From DASZIT01 sp036268775 (GTDB lineage: Bacteria > Actinomycetota > Acidimicrobiia > Acidimicrobiales > RAAP-2): a stretch of 64,000 nucleotides of DNA. The DNA lies in assembly GCA_036268775.1 (NCBI GenBank), contig DATATM010000014.1:1-64000 (forward strand), written 5' to 3'. Of the stretch, positions 17,105 to 25,142 are shown piece by piece (the first letter of the stretch is position 1; each line of letters opens with the position of its first letter). Below the pieces are notes generated by a model that was not told the DNA's origin, did no database searches, and saw only the letters and a list, made by a program, of their open reading frames with translations. The position numbers and the translations under genes were made by a program.

Positions 17105-17302
17105 TCATGACCGGCGCCGGGCGGTGGTCAACCGGGTCAGCCGACGGCTGGCGCCCACCAGGGCCCGTTCGATGGCGAAGAGCTCCTTGGCCATGTCCTC
17201 GTCTTTGCTGTTGCTGGCGGCGTCGGCATGGGCGGTCACCCGGCGGGTCAGGTCCTCCAGCGCGGTGGCGAGGGACGAGAGTTCTGCTTTGCTGGCGGCC
17301 AT
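17105..17302 (-). CDS. Small helical protein of unknown function
   Basis: 65 residues starting MAASKAELSSLATALEDL. The sequence is predicted all-helical with heptad-like hydrophobics (L, V, A) and ends in an Arg-rich tail (RRLTRLTTARRRS), so it may form a short coiled coil or bind nucleic acid. I do not recognise a named family. ATG 17302 is favoured by a CATGAT box exactly 6 bases upstream; the frame is open above it but rich in Trp/His and unlike a protein start. It stands divergent from hisD. Confidence 0.6.
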   Translation of the reverse strand: MAASKAELSSLATALEDLTRRVTAHADAASNSKDEDMAKELFAIERALVGASRRLTRLTTARRRS

Positions 17303-17308
17303 CGGACG

Positions 17309-17314
17309 ATCATG
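17309..17314 (-). promoter_or_regulatory. -10-like box CATGAT for the small helical protein
   Basis: Six bases from ATG 17302 on the complement; the first base departs from the TAnnnT consensus. Confidence 0.3.
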
Positions 17315-17378
17315 ACACGGGGTACCGGAATGGTGGCCCCGTCGACCCGACCACCACCCATCGGTCACACAGATTTCA

Positions 17379-17424
17379 CCTGGCCATCGACAGTGGCCCG
17401 AACCGGGCCAGGTAGCATCGACAG
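17379..17424 (+). promoter_or_regulatory. hisD promoter region with nested inverted and direct repeats
   Basis: The -10 box TAGCAT (17413-17418) lies 9 bases before ATG 17428. Just upstream, TGGCCCG (17394-17400) pairs with CGGGCCA (17404-17410). CCTGGCC (17379-17385) can compete for the same right arm. ATCGACAG is directly repeated at 17386-17393 and 17417-17424, bracketing the hairpin. If the -10 call is right the repeats are DNA operators rather than an RNA leader. Confidence 0.45.
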
Positions 17425-17427
17425 GCC

Positions 17428-18729
17428 ATGTTGCTCCGCCGCCTCGACCTTCGCGGGTTTGCCGGGAACCGCCGCCAGCTGCGGGAGGCGCTGCCGCGCC
17501 CGGCCGACGAGCAGGAGCGATCGGCGGAGGCGGTGGCCGGCATCATCGCCGAGGTCCGGGCCAAGGGGGACAGCGCCCTCCGGAGCTTCACGGAGGAGTT
17601 CGACCACCTCCAGCTCGACGACCTGCGAGTGCCGATGACCCAGGTCAAGGCGGCTTTCCTCCGGAGCCCGGCGCCGGTCCGGGAGGCGTTGGAGATCGCC
17701 CACGACCGGATCCTCGCCTACCACGCCCACGAGGCCGGACCGGTGGAGACCGACGACTTCGAGTCGGCGGGGATCACCGTCACCCAGCTGATCCGACCGG
17801 TCGGCCGGGCCGGGTGTTACGCGCCGGGGGGGAGGGCCCGCTACCCGTCGACGGTGCTGATGTGCGTGGTGCCGGCCCGGGTGGCCGGGGTCGAGGAGGT
17901 GGTGCTGTGCGTGCCGCCGGGTCCCGACGGCTCCATCGACGACGCCACCCTCACCGCTGCGGCGGTGGCCGGAGTCGACGAGGTGTTCCGGGTGGGGGGG
18001 GCCCAGGCAATTGCCGCCATGGCCTACGGGACCGAGTCGATCGCCCGGGTGGACGTGATCGTGGGGCCCGGTAACCGCTACGTGGCCGAGGCCAAGCGAC
18101 AGGTGTCGGGGGTGGTGGGGGTGGCGTCGGCCTTCGCCGGCCCGTCGGAGGTGGTGGTCATCGCCGGCCCCGACACCCCGACCGAGTTCGCCGCCATCGA
18201 CCTGGTGGTCCAGGCCGAGCACGGCCCCGATGGCCTGGCCTGGCTGATCACCTGGTCGGAGTCGGTGGCCGAGGCGGTGAGCGCCCATCTCGACCGGATC
18301 GTGGAGGCGTCACCGCGGCGGGCCGACCTCGAAGCGACCCTCGCCTCCGGCGGCTACGTGGTGCTGGTCGACGGCCCGCAACAGGCGATCGACGTCGCCA
18401 ACGTGGTCGCCCCCGAACACCTGGAGATCCTCACCGAGGACGCCGAGTCGTGGCTGCCCCGGGTGGAGTCGGCCGGGGCGGTGTTCCTCGGGCCGCTGTC
18501 GCCGGCCAGCGTGGGTGACTACCTGGCCGGGCCCAACCACGTCCTCCCGACCAACCGCACCGCCCGGTTCGCCAGTGCCCTGCGGGTCGACGACTTCCGC
18601 CGCCACCTCCATGCGGTGAGCGTGAGCCGGGAAGCGCTGGCCGAATTGGGTCCCCACGTGGTGACCCTGGCCGAGACCGAGGGCCTTCCCGCCCATGCCG
18701 ATTCGGTGAGGCTGCGATGGCGGACCTGA
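17428..18729 (+). CDS. hisD: Histidinol dehydrogenase
   Basis: A 433-residue Zn-dependent enzyme that oxidises histidinol to histidine in two NAD-dependent steps, the end of the pathway. Conserved blocks are PVGRAGCYAPGGRARYPST (about 128-146), RVGGAQAIAAMAYGT (about 190-204), VGPGNRYVAEAKR (about 212-224), the active-site signature AGPSEVVVIAG, and the catalytic VVQAEHGPDG. Length is normal for the family. First gene of a long biosynthetic operon; its end overlaps hisC by 13 bases. Confidence 0.97.
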   Translation: MLLRRLDLRGFAGNRRQLREALPRPADEQERSAEAVAGIIAEVRAKGDSALRSFTEEFDHLQLDDLRVPMTQVKAAFLRSPAPVREALEIAHDRILAYHAHEAGPVETDDFESAGITVTQLIRPVGRAGCYAPGGRARYPSTVLMCVVPARVAGVEEVVLCVPPGPDGSIDDATLTAAAVAGVDEVFRVGGAQAIAAMAYGTESIARVDVIVGPGNRYVAEAKRQVSGVVGVASAFAGPSEVVVIAGPDTPTEFAAIDLVVQAEHGPDGLAWLITWSESVAEAVSAHLDRIVEASPRRADLEATLASGGYVVLVDGPQQAIDVANVVAPEHLEILTEDAESWLPRVESAGAVFLGPLSPASVGDYLAGPNHVLPTNRTARFASALRVDDFRRHLHAVSVSREALAELGPHVVTLAETEGLPAHADSVRLRWRT

Positions 18730-19835
18730 CCGCCGACGGTAAGGCCGCGACCGAAGACGGCCGCGGCCGGCCGGCAGTCCGCCCCGATCTGGTGGCCCTC
18801 ACCGGCTACCACTCGCCCCAGGTCGATGTCGAGGTCCGGCTCAACACCAACGAATCGCCGTTGGCCCCACCGGCCGCCTGGCTGGAGGAGTTCCTACGGG
18901 AGCTGGCCGATGTCGACTTCAACCGGTACCCCGACCGGCAGGCCACCGCCCTCCGCCAAGCGCTGGCCGACAGCCACGGGGTCGACCCGGCCCAGGTTTT
19001 CTGTGCCAACGGTTCCAACGAGGTCCTCCAGTCGCTGATGCTGGCCTACGGCGGGCCGGGGCGGACGGTGGCGCTGTTCGAGCCCACCTACACCATGCAC
19101 GGCCAGATCGCCCGGACCACCGGGACGACGGTGGCGGCCGGCCAGCGGACCGACGACTTCTTGCTCGACCTCGGCGAGGTGGACCGGGTGCTCGAGGCCA
19201 GCCGCCCGGTCATCACCTTCCTCTGCTCGCCCAACAACCCGACCGGACGGGCCGACCCCCCCGAGGTGATCGAAGCGGTGATCGACCGGGCCCCGGGCCT
19301 GGTGGTGATCGACGAGGCCTACGGGCAGTTCGCCCCCTCCAGCGCGCTGGACATCGTCACCGGCACCTCCCCCCGAGCGGCCCGCACCGTGGTGGCGCGC
19401 ACCTTCTCCAAGACGTGGTCGATGGCCGCCGCCCGACTCGGGTACCTGGTCGGCCCGGCCGAGGTGGTGGAGGCCTGCGAGCTGGTGGCCCTCCCGTACC
19501 ACCTCGACGCGGTGAAGCAGCTGGCCGGCCGGCTGGCGCTGGGTTATGTGAGCGAAATGGAGGCCCGGGTGGCCATGCTGACCGAGGAGCGGGGCCGGAT
19601 CGCCGCCACCCTGGCCGAGCTGCCGGTGGACACCTGGCCTTCGGATGCCAACTTCATCCTCTTCCGGCCCACCCACCGGGCGGCCCGGGAGGTGTGGACC
19701 GACCTCCTCGACCGTTCGGTGCTCGTGCGAGACTGTTCGGAATGGCCGGGGGTCACCGGGTGCCTCCGGGTGACGGTGGGCCTCCCCGCCGAGAACGATC
19801 GATTCCTCAAGGCCCTGAACGAGAGCTTGTCATGA
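18717..19835 (+). CDS. hisC: Histidinol-phosphate aminotransferase
   Basis: A 372-residue class I/II PLP aminotransferase that converts imidazole-acetol phosphate to histidinol phosphate. Features: LNTNESPLAPP near residue 42, FCSPNNPTGR, VVIDEAYGQF, and the PLP Schiff-base Lys in RTFSKTWSMAAARLGY. ATG 18717 lies inside the end of hisD; its stop overlaps the hisB start as ATGA, so translation is coupled. Confidence 0.96.
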   Translation: MADLTADGKAATEDGRGRPAVRPDLVALTGYHSPQVDVEVRLNTNESPLAPPAAWLEEFLRELADVDFNRYPDRQATALRQALADSHGVDPAQVFCANGSNEVLQSLMLAYGGPGRTVALFEPTYTMHGQIARTTGTTVAAGQRTDDFLLDLGEVDRVLEASRPVITFLCSPNNPTGRADPPEVIEAVIDRAPGLVVIDEAYGQFAPSSALDIVTGTSPRAARTVVARTFSKTWSMAAARLGYLVGPAEVVEACELVALPYHLDAVKQLAGRLALGYVSEMEARVAMLTEERGRIAATLAELPVDTWPSDANFILFRPTHRAAREVWTDLLDRSVLVRDCSEWPGVTGCLRVTVGLPAENDRFLKALNESLS

Positions 19836-20452
19836 CCGTCACCTCCTCCACCCAGCCCACCCACCGGACCGCCGCCTCCAGCCGGGCCACCAAGGAGACC
19901 TCCATTGAGGTGTCCCTCGACATCGATGGCACCGGCACCACCGAGGTCTCCACCGGGCTTCCCTTCTTCGATCACATGGTCAGCCAGCTCGGCAAGCATG
20001 GCGGCTTCGACCTCAGCGTCCGGGCGGTGGGCGACCTCGACGTCGACGCCCACCACACGGTGGAGGACGTCGGCATCACCGTCGGCGAGGTCCTGGCCGA
20101 GGCCCTGGGGGACAAGGCCGGCATCCGCCGCTTCGGGTCGATCAACCTGCCCCTCGACGAGGCGTTGGTGGAGGTCGCCCTCGATCTGTCCGGACGGCCC
20201 TATCTCGCCTACGACGTCGAGTTCGCCCCCGACGTCATCGCCCTCGGCACCCCGCCGTTCGATCCGCAGCTGGCTGAGGAGTTCTGGCGGGCGTTCGCCA
20301 CCGCCGCCGGGATCACCCTCCACATCCGGCTGCGCACCGGCAAGAACGCCCACCACATCATCGAGGCCTCCTTCAAGGGGGTGGCCCGCGCCCTGCGGGA
20401 TGCGGTTCGCCAGGAAGGTGGGGGGATTCCCTCCACCAAGGGGGCACTGTGA
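19832..20452 (+). CDS. hisB: Imidazoleglycerol-phosphate dehydratase
   Basis: 206 residues, the monofunctional IGPD type without the histidinol-phosphatase domain of enterobacteria. The metal-binding motifs are FFDHMVSQLGKHGGFDL, DAHHTVEDVGI and RTGKNAHHIIEASFKG. The first 22 residues are polar and poorly conserved. ATG 19832 forms ATGA with the hisC stop. The separate phosphatase needed by the pathway is not in the window. Confidence 0.96.
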   Translation: MTVTSSTQPTHRTAASSRATKETSIEVSLDIDGTGTTEVSTGLPFFDHMVSQLGKHGGFDLSVRAVGDLDVDAHHTVEDVGITVGEVLAEALGDKAGIRRFGSINLPLDEALVEVALDLSGRPYLAYDVEFAPDVIALGTPPFDPQLAEEFWRAFATAAGITLHIRLRTGKNAHHIIEASFKGVARALRDAVRQEGGGIPSTKGAL

Positions 20453-20495
20453 TCTCCCCGCCGCGCCCACCGGGTGGCCGCCACCCGGCCGCCTC

Positions 20496-21131
20496 GTGAT
20501 TGCGGTCCTCGACTACGGCATCGGCAACCTCCGCTCCGCCGAAAAGGCACTCCAACACCTGGGATCGGACGCCCGCCTGGTCAGCGATCCCGACGAGGCG
20601 GCCCGGGCCGACGGGGTGGTCCTTCCCGGGGTCGGGGCCTTTGGTCCCTGCGCCCGGGCATTGCGGGAGAGCGGGCTGGATACCGTCGCCCTCGACGCCG
20701 TCACCCGGGGCCTCCCGTTCCTCGGCATCTGCATCGGGTTCCAGCTCCTCTACGAGGGTTCCGAAGAGGACCCGACCACCCCGGGCCTCGGGGTGCTGCC
20801 CGGGAGGGTGCGGGCGCTGCCGCCGGGGGTCAAGCACCCCCAGATGCAGTGGAACGTCCTCCAGGTGGGCCCCGCCGCCCCCTCCGGCCTGCTGGCCGGG
20901 CTCCCCGACCCGGCCTGGGTCTACTTCGTGCACTCCTTCGCCCCCGAGGTGACCGCGGAGACCACCTCCACCTGTGACTACGGCGGGACGGTCACCGCCT
21001 CCGCCGGCCTCGGCCCGGTGTGGGGAACCCAGTTCCACCCGGAGAAGTCCGGCCCGGTGGGGCTCGGCATCCTGGCCAACTTCGTGCGGCGGGTGGACGG
21101 GAACGGCTCGGCTGCGGGCTCGGTCTCCTAG
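20496..21131 (+). CDS. hisH: Imidazole glycerol phosphate synthase, glutaminase subunit
   Basis: A 211-residue class I glutamine amidotransferase supplying ammonia to HisF. The catalytic Cys is in GICIGFQLL; the His/Glu pair is in QFHPEKSG. It opens IAVLDYGIGNLRSAEKA. GTG 20496 is chosen because it precedes the first strand; the frame is open further upstream only as a shadow of hisB. The gap to hisB is 43 bases. Its TAG stop shares one base with the hisA GTG. Confidence 0.95.
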   Translation: MIAVLDYGIGNLRSAEKALQHLGSDARLVSDPDEAARADGVVLPGVGAFGPCARALRESGLDTVALDAVTRGLPFLGICIGFQLLYEGSEEDPTTPGLGVLPGRVRALPPGVKHPQMQWNVLQVGPAAPSGLLAGLPDPAWVYFVHSFAPEVTAETTSTCDYGGTVTASAGLGPVWGTQFHPEKSGPVGLGILANFVRRVDGNGSAAGSVS

Positions 21132-21886
21132 TGGACCTCTATCCGGCCATCGACATCCGGGACGGCGGGGCGGTCCGGCTGATCCAGGGCGACTTCGACC
21201 GGCAGACCGACTACGGGGATCCGGTGGCCCTGGCCCGGAGCTTCGCGGCGGCCGGCGCTCCCTGGCTCCACGTCGTCGATCTCGATGCCGCCCGAACCGG
21301 CGTGGCCGCCAACCGGGCCACCGTGCTGGCCATTGCCGCGGCGGTGGACATCCCGGTACAGACCGGCGGGGGGGTGCGGACCGATCAGGACATCGACACC
21401 CTGCTGTCGGGGGGGATCGCCCGGGTCATCCTCGGCAGCGCGGTGCTGGACGACCCGGGGTTGGCCGCCCGGTCGGCCCGGCGGCATCCGGGGCGGATCG
21501 CGGTGGGCCTCGACTACCGGCTGGACGCCGAGGGCCGGGCGGAGATCGCCATCCGTGGGTGGGAGGAGTCGGGAGGCCGGACGGTGAACGAAGTTCTCGA
21601 CGAGCTGGCCGAGGTGGAGCTGGCCGCGGTCATCGTCACCGCCATCGAACGCGACGGGATGCTGTCGGGCCCCGACCTGGTCGGGCTGGCGGCGGTGCTG
21701 GAGGCCACCGCCCTCCCGGTGATCGCCTCCGGCGGGGTCGGCTCCGCCCCGGACATCGAGGCCCTGGCCGGCCTGTCGGTGGAGACCGGCGGCGGCCAAC
21801 GCCGCCTCTACGGGGCGATCACCGGCCGGGCCCTGGTCGACGGCCGGATGACGGTGGCGGAGGGGGTGGCGGCATCCGCACGGTGA
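21131..21886 (+). CDS. hisA: ProFAR isomerase (HisA), possibly PriA-like
   Basis: A 251-residue (beta/alpha)8 barrel. It begins DLYPAIDIRDGGAVRLIQGD, with the catalytic Asp in AIDI, a phosphate-binding VQTGGGVRT and ASGGVGSAPDI, and DRDG-like ERDGMLSGPD. In many actinobacteria the same protein also performs the TrpF step (PriA); no trpF is seen here, but the window is too small to decide. GTG 21131 overlaps the hisH stop by one base; the stop overlaps hisF. Confidence 0.94.
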   Translation: MDLYPAIDIRDGGAVRLIQGDFDRQTDYGDPVALARSFAAAGAPWLHVVDLDAARTGVAANRATVLAIAAAVDIPVQTGGGVRTDQDIDTLLSGGIARVILGSAVLDDPGLAARSARRHPGRIAVGLDYRLDAEGRAEIAIRGWEESGGRTVNEVLDELAEVELAAVIVTAIERDGMLSGPDLVGLAAVLEATALPVIASGGVGSAPDIEALAGLSVETGGGQRRLYGAITGRALVDGRMTVAEGVAASAR

Positions 21887-22644
21887 GGGTCATCCCCTGT
21901 CTCGATGTCGACGCCGGGCGGGTGGTGAAGGGCGTCCAGTTCGTCGATCTCTTCGACGCCGGGGACCCGGTCGAGCTGGCCACCCGCTACGACGCCCAGG
22001 GGGCCGACGAGCTCATCTTCTTGGATATCACCGCTTCCTCCGACCACCGCCAGACCATGGTCGAGGTGGTGTCCCGGACCGCCGAGCGGGTGTTCATCCC
22101 CTTCACCGTCGGCGGCGGGGTGCGGTCGGTCGACGACGCCCGGACGTTGTTGCGGGCCGGCGCCGACAAGGTGGGGGTCAACACCGCGGCGGTGGAACGG
22201 CCCGACCTGGTGGCGGAGATCGCCGCCGAGTTCGGCGCCCAGTGCGTGGTGGTGGCCATCGACGCCCGCCGCCGGACGGGCGCCGGGGAGGAGGGTTGGG
22301 AGGTGTTCACCCATGGAGGGCGGACCGCCACCGGGCTCGACGCGGTGGCGTGGGCGGAGCGGTGCGCGGCCATCGGCGCCGGCGAGATCCTCCTCACCTC
22401 CATGGACCGGGACGGCACCCGGGACGGATTCGACCTCGCTCTCACCCGGCAGATCTCCGACCGGTGCCCGGTGCCGGTCATCGCCTCCGGCGGGGTGGGG
22501 GAGCTCGACCATCTGGTGGCCGGGGCATTGGAGGGGGCAGCCGACGCGGTGCTGGCAGCGTCGATCTTCCATCTTGGCGAGTTCACGGTGGGGGAGGCCA
22601 AGGCCCACCTGGCCGCCGCCGGGGTACCGGTCCGGCCGGGGTAA
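21883..22644 (+). CDS. hisF: Imidazole glycerol phosphate synthase, cyclase subunit
   Basis: A 253-residue (beta/alpha)8 barrel that closes the imidazole ring using ammonia from HisH, yielding ImGP and AICAR. Signature: VIPCLDVDAGRVVKGVQF with catalytic Asp, LDITAS, VGGGVRSVDDARTLLRAGADK, TSMDRDGTRDGFD with the second catalytic Asp, IASGGVGELDHL. GTG 21883 forms a GTGA overlap with the hisA stop. Confidence 0.96.
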   Translation: MRVIPCLDVDAGRVVKGVQFVDLFDAGDPVELATRYDAQGADELIFLDITASSDHRQTMVEVVSRTAERVFIPFTVGGGVRSVDDARTLLRAGADKVGVNTAAVERPDLVAEIAAEFGAQCVVVAIDARRRTGAGEEGWEVFTHGGRTATGLDAVAWAERCAAIGAGEILLTSMDRDGTRDGFDLALTRQISDRCPVPVIASGGVGELDHLVAGALEGAADAVLAASIFHLGEFTVGEAKAHLAAAGVPVRPG

Positions 22645-22686
22645 GCCTGACCGGAGCGCCCGGAAGGGAGTCCCGGCCGGCGTTGG

Positions 22687-22692
22687 TAGCCT
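22687..22692 (+). promoter_or_regulatory. -10 box TAGCCT, internal leaderless promoter of the Cpn10-like gene
   Basis: Six bases before GTG 22699, 43 bases after the hisF stop. It could drive the Cpn10-like gene and the rest of the operon independently of hisD. Confidence 0.45.
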
Positions 22693-22698
22693 GGTGGG

Positions 22699-23067
22699 GT
22701 GCCTACTGCAACCCCCGTGACCCCCGGCATCAGCCGTGAAGGCGTCGGTGATGAGCCCCGACAGCCCATCACTGTGCTGGCCGACCGGGTGTTGGTCCAA
22801 GTGGCCCAAGCCGAGGGGGAACGCCGTTCGAGGGCGGGGATCCTGATCCCGGCCACCGCCCAGGTGTCCCGCCGACTGGCCTGGGCGGAGACGGTGGCCG
22901 TCGGCCCCCATGTCCGCACCATCAAGGTGGGGGACAACGTCTTGTTCAACCCCGAAGACATGTTCGAGGTCGAGATGCACGGCGACGAGTACGTCATCCT
23001 CCGGGAGCGCGACATCCATGCGGTGGCGTCGACCCGCATCGACGGCGGCACCGGCCTCTATCTCTAA
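22699..23067 (+). CDS. Cpn10/GroES-like protein within the his operon
   Basis: 122 residues. The GroES fold is recognisable: ITVLADRVLVQVAQAEGE (first strand), a mobile-loop-like RSRAGILIPATAQ with hydrophobic ILI, AVGPHVRTIKVGDNVLFNP, and a C-terminal GDEYVILRERDIHAV. It has an N-terminal extension of about 25 residues and diverges from standard GroES. It is not next to a groEL, so either it is an accessory co-chaperonin or it has been put to another use. Transcribed with the his genes, with a possible promoter of its own. Confidence 0.8.
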   Translation: MPTATPVTPGISREGVGDEPRQPITVLADRVLVQVAQAEGERRSRAGILIPATAQVSRRLAWAETVAVGPHVRTIKVGDNVLFNPEDMFEVEMHGDEYVILRERDIHAVASTRIDGGTGLYL

Positions 23068-23124
23068 ACCTCTCGTTCACCCTCACCTCCGCCCGCCAAT
23101 GCCCACAACCAGGGAGCCCGTCTC

Positions 23125-23520
23125 GTGAGCACCACCGAGAAGCAGTCCAACTACATCGCCACCCCGGTGCCCTTCACCGCCGAAGAGCTGGCGGCGGTGA
23201 GCTACAACGCCGACGGCCTGGTCCCGGCCATCGTCCAGGACGCCTCCGATCAGGCGGTGCTGATGTTCGCCTGGATGAACGAGGACTCACTGATCAAGAC
23301 CCTGGAGACCGGACGCACCTGGTTCTGGAGCCGTAGCCGCCAGGAATTCTGGTGCAAGGGCGAGACCTCCGGCGACCGCCAGTACGTGCGGAGTCTCAGC
23401 TACGACTGCGATGGGGACGTGCTGCTGGTCGTCGTCGACCAGGAAGGGAAGGGCGCCTGCCACACCGGCAACCGCTCTTGCTTCTACCGGTCGTTCGGCG
23501 ACGCCGTCCCACCGCCATGA
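23125..23520 (+). CDS. hisI: Phosphoribosyl-AMP cyclohydrolase
   Basis: 131 residues; opens the adenine ring of PR-AMP, the third step of histidine synthesis. Motifs: VLMFAWMNEDSL, TWFWSRSRQEFWCKGETSG, the metal-binding DCDGDVLLVVVDQ, and CHTGNRSCFYR with conserved Cys. It is the single-domain form without the HisE pyrophosphohydrolase; no hisE or hisG is in the window. GTG 23125 has AGGGAG upstream. The stop overlaps trpE (ATGA). Confidence 0.95.
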   Translation: MSTTEKQSNYIATPVPFTAEELAAVSYNADGLVPAIVQDASDQAVLMFAWMNEDSLIKTLETGRTWFWSRSRQEFWCKGETSGDRQYVRSLSYDCDGDVLLVVVDQEGKGACHTGNRSCFYRSFGDAVPPP

Positions 23521-25142
23521 GCGAATCCGGATCCGGATCCGGGCCCGGCGAGGGTGGCTTCCGGATCCTGGCGGCCAAGCACCGGATCGTCCCGGTGTGG
23601 CGGGAGCTGATCGCCGACACCATCACCCCGGTCGGGGTGTTCCTCCAGATCGTCGGCCCAGGTGAACGGGTCGGCTTCCTCCTCGAGTCGGTGGAGGGCG
23701 GCGAGCGCTGGGGCCGGTACTCCTTCGTCGGCCGCAACCCGCTGGCCACCGTGAAGGCGGTCGGCACCACCGTCACCACCTCGGGGCCGCTGGACCTCGA
23801 CGCAGTGACCGACGACGCCGTCACCGGCGACGGCGGGGTGCTGGCGGCCGTGGAGTCCATCCTCAACGCGTTCGAGTCCCCCGAGCTCTCCGACCTCCCC
23901 CCGCTCCATGCCGGGCTGGTCGGCTATCTCGGCTACGACGTGGTCCGCGAGGTCGAGCACCTCCCCGACATCCCCCCCGACGACCTCGGCCATCCCGATG
24001 CCATCCTCGCCGTCATCGGCCAGCTGGCCGCCTTCGACCACTGGCGCCAGCGGGTGGTGCTGATCGACAACGTGGTGGTCGACCCGGCCTGGGGGATCGA
24101 CGAGCTCGACGCCGCCTATGCCGCCGCCCAGGGACGGCTGGACGAGCTGGCCGCCGACTGCTTCCGCCCCCTCGACGAGCCGGCCCGGCCGCTGCCCGCC
24201 AATGCCCCGGCCCCCGACGACGTGGTCCGCACCATGTCCGACGGTCTCTATCAGGACGCCGTCCGGGTGGCCAAGGACCATGTCACCGCCGGGGACGTCT
24301 TCCAGGTGGTGCTCTCGCAACGGTTCGACCTGCCGGTCCTCGGGGTCGATCCCTTCGACGTCTACCGGGTGCTCCGGCTGGTCAACCCCAGCCCCTACCT
24401 CTACTTCCTCCGGTTCCCGGAGGTGACGGTGGTCGGCGCCTCCCCCGAGCCGATGGTGCGGCTGCGGGACGGCACGGTGGTGTCCCGCCCCATTGCCGGA
24501 TCGCGGCCCCGGGGCCGGACCCCGGGGGAGGACCTCCGGCTGCAGGGCGAGCTGGTGGAGGACCCGAAGGAAGTGGCCGAGCACGTGATGCTGGTCGACC
24601 TGGCCCGCAACGACGTGGGCCGGGTGGTGTCGTTCGGGACCGAGCACCTCGACGAGATGATGGTGGTGGAGCGCTACAGCCACATCATGCATCTGACCTC
24701 CCAGGTGTCGGGGACCCTGGCTCCCGGCAAGGGCCCGATCGACGTGCTGCGGGCGACGCTGCCGGCCGGCACATTGTCGGGGGCGCCGAAGGTGCGGGCC
24801 ATGGAGGTCATCGACGACCTGGAGCCGACCAAGCGGGGGATCTACGGCGGGGTGGTCGGCTATCTCGACTTCTCCGGGAACCTCGACACCGCCATCGCCA
24901 TCCGGACCATGACCGTCCACCCCGATGGCCGGGCCTCGGTACAGGCGGGGGCCGGGATCGTGGCCGACAGCGACCCGGCGTCGGAGAACGCCGAGTGCGC
25001 CCACAAGGCGGCGTCGATGCTGTCGGCCGTGGCCATGACCCGGGCGTCGGCCAACGCGGCGTCGACACCGACGGCCGGGCCGACGGTGCCGCCATCCACC
25101 ATAACGACGGCCGCCCTGGCCGGATCGTCGGTCGAGCCATGA
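23517..25142 (+). CDS. trpE: Anthranilate synthase component I
   Basis: 541 residues; converts chorismate plus ammonia to anthranilate. The N-terminal regulatory half has the LLESVEGGERWGRYSFVG motif that contacts feedback tryptophan. The C-terminal catalytic half has RPIAGSRPRGRT, EHVMLVDLARNDVGRV, LPAGTLSGAPKVRAMEVI and GIYGGVVGYLDF. The last 40 residues are Ala/Thr/Pro-rich. ATG 23517 forms ATGA with hisI. No trpG/trpD adjoins; grouping with his genes fits the shared PRPP/chorismate metabolism seen in many actinobacteria. Confidence 0.95.
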   Translation: MSESGSGSGPGEGGFRILAAKHRIVPVWRELIADTITPVGVFLQIVGPGERVGFLLESVEGGERWGRYSFVGRNPLATVKAVGTTVTTSGPLDLDAVTDDAVTGDGGVLAAVESILNAFESPELSDLPPLHAGLVGYLGYDVVREVEHLPDIPPDDLGHPDAILAVIGQLAAFDHWRQRVVLIDNVVVDPAWGIDELDAAYAAAQGRLDELAADCFRPLDEPARPLPANAPAPDDVVRTMSDGLYQDAVRVAKDHVTAGDVFQVVLSQRFDLPVLGVDPFDVYRVLRLVNPSPYLYFLRFPEVTVVGASPEPMVRLRDGTVVSRPIAGSRPRGRTPGEDLRLQGELVEDPKEVAEHVMLVDLARNDVGRVVSFGTEHLDEMMVVERYSHIMHLTSQVSGTLAPGKGPIDVLRATLPAGTLSGAPKVRAMEVIDDLEPTKRGIYGGVVGYLDFSGNLDTAIAIRTMTVHPDGRASVQAGAGIVADSDPASENAECAHKAASMLSAVAMTRASANAASTPTAGPTVPPSTITTAALAGSSVEP

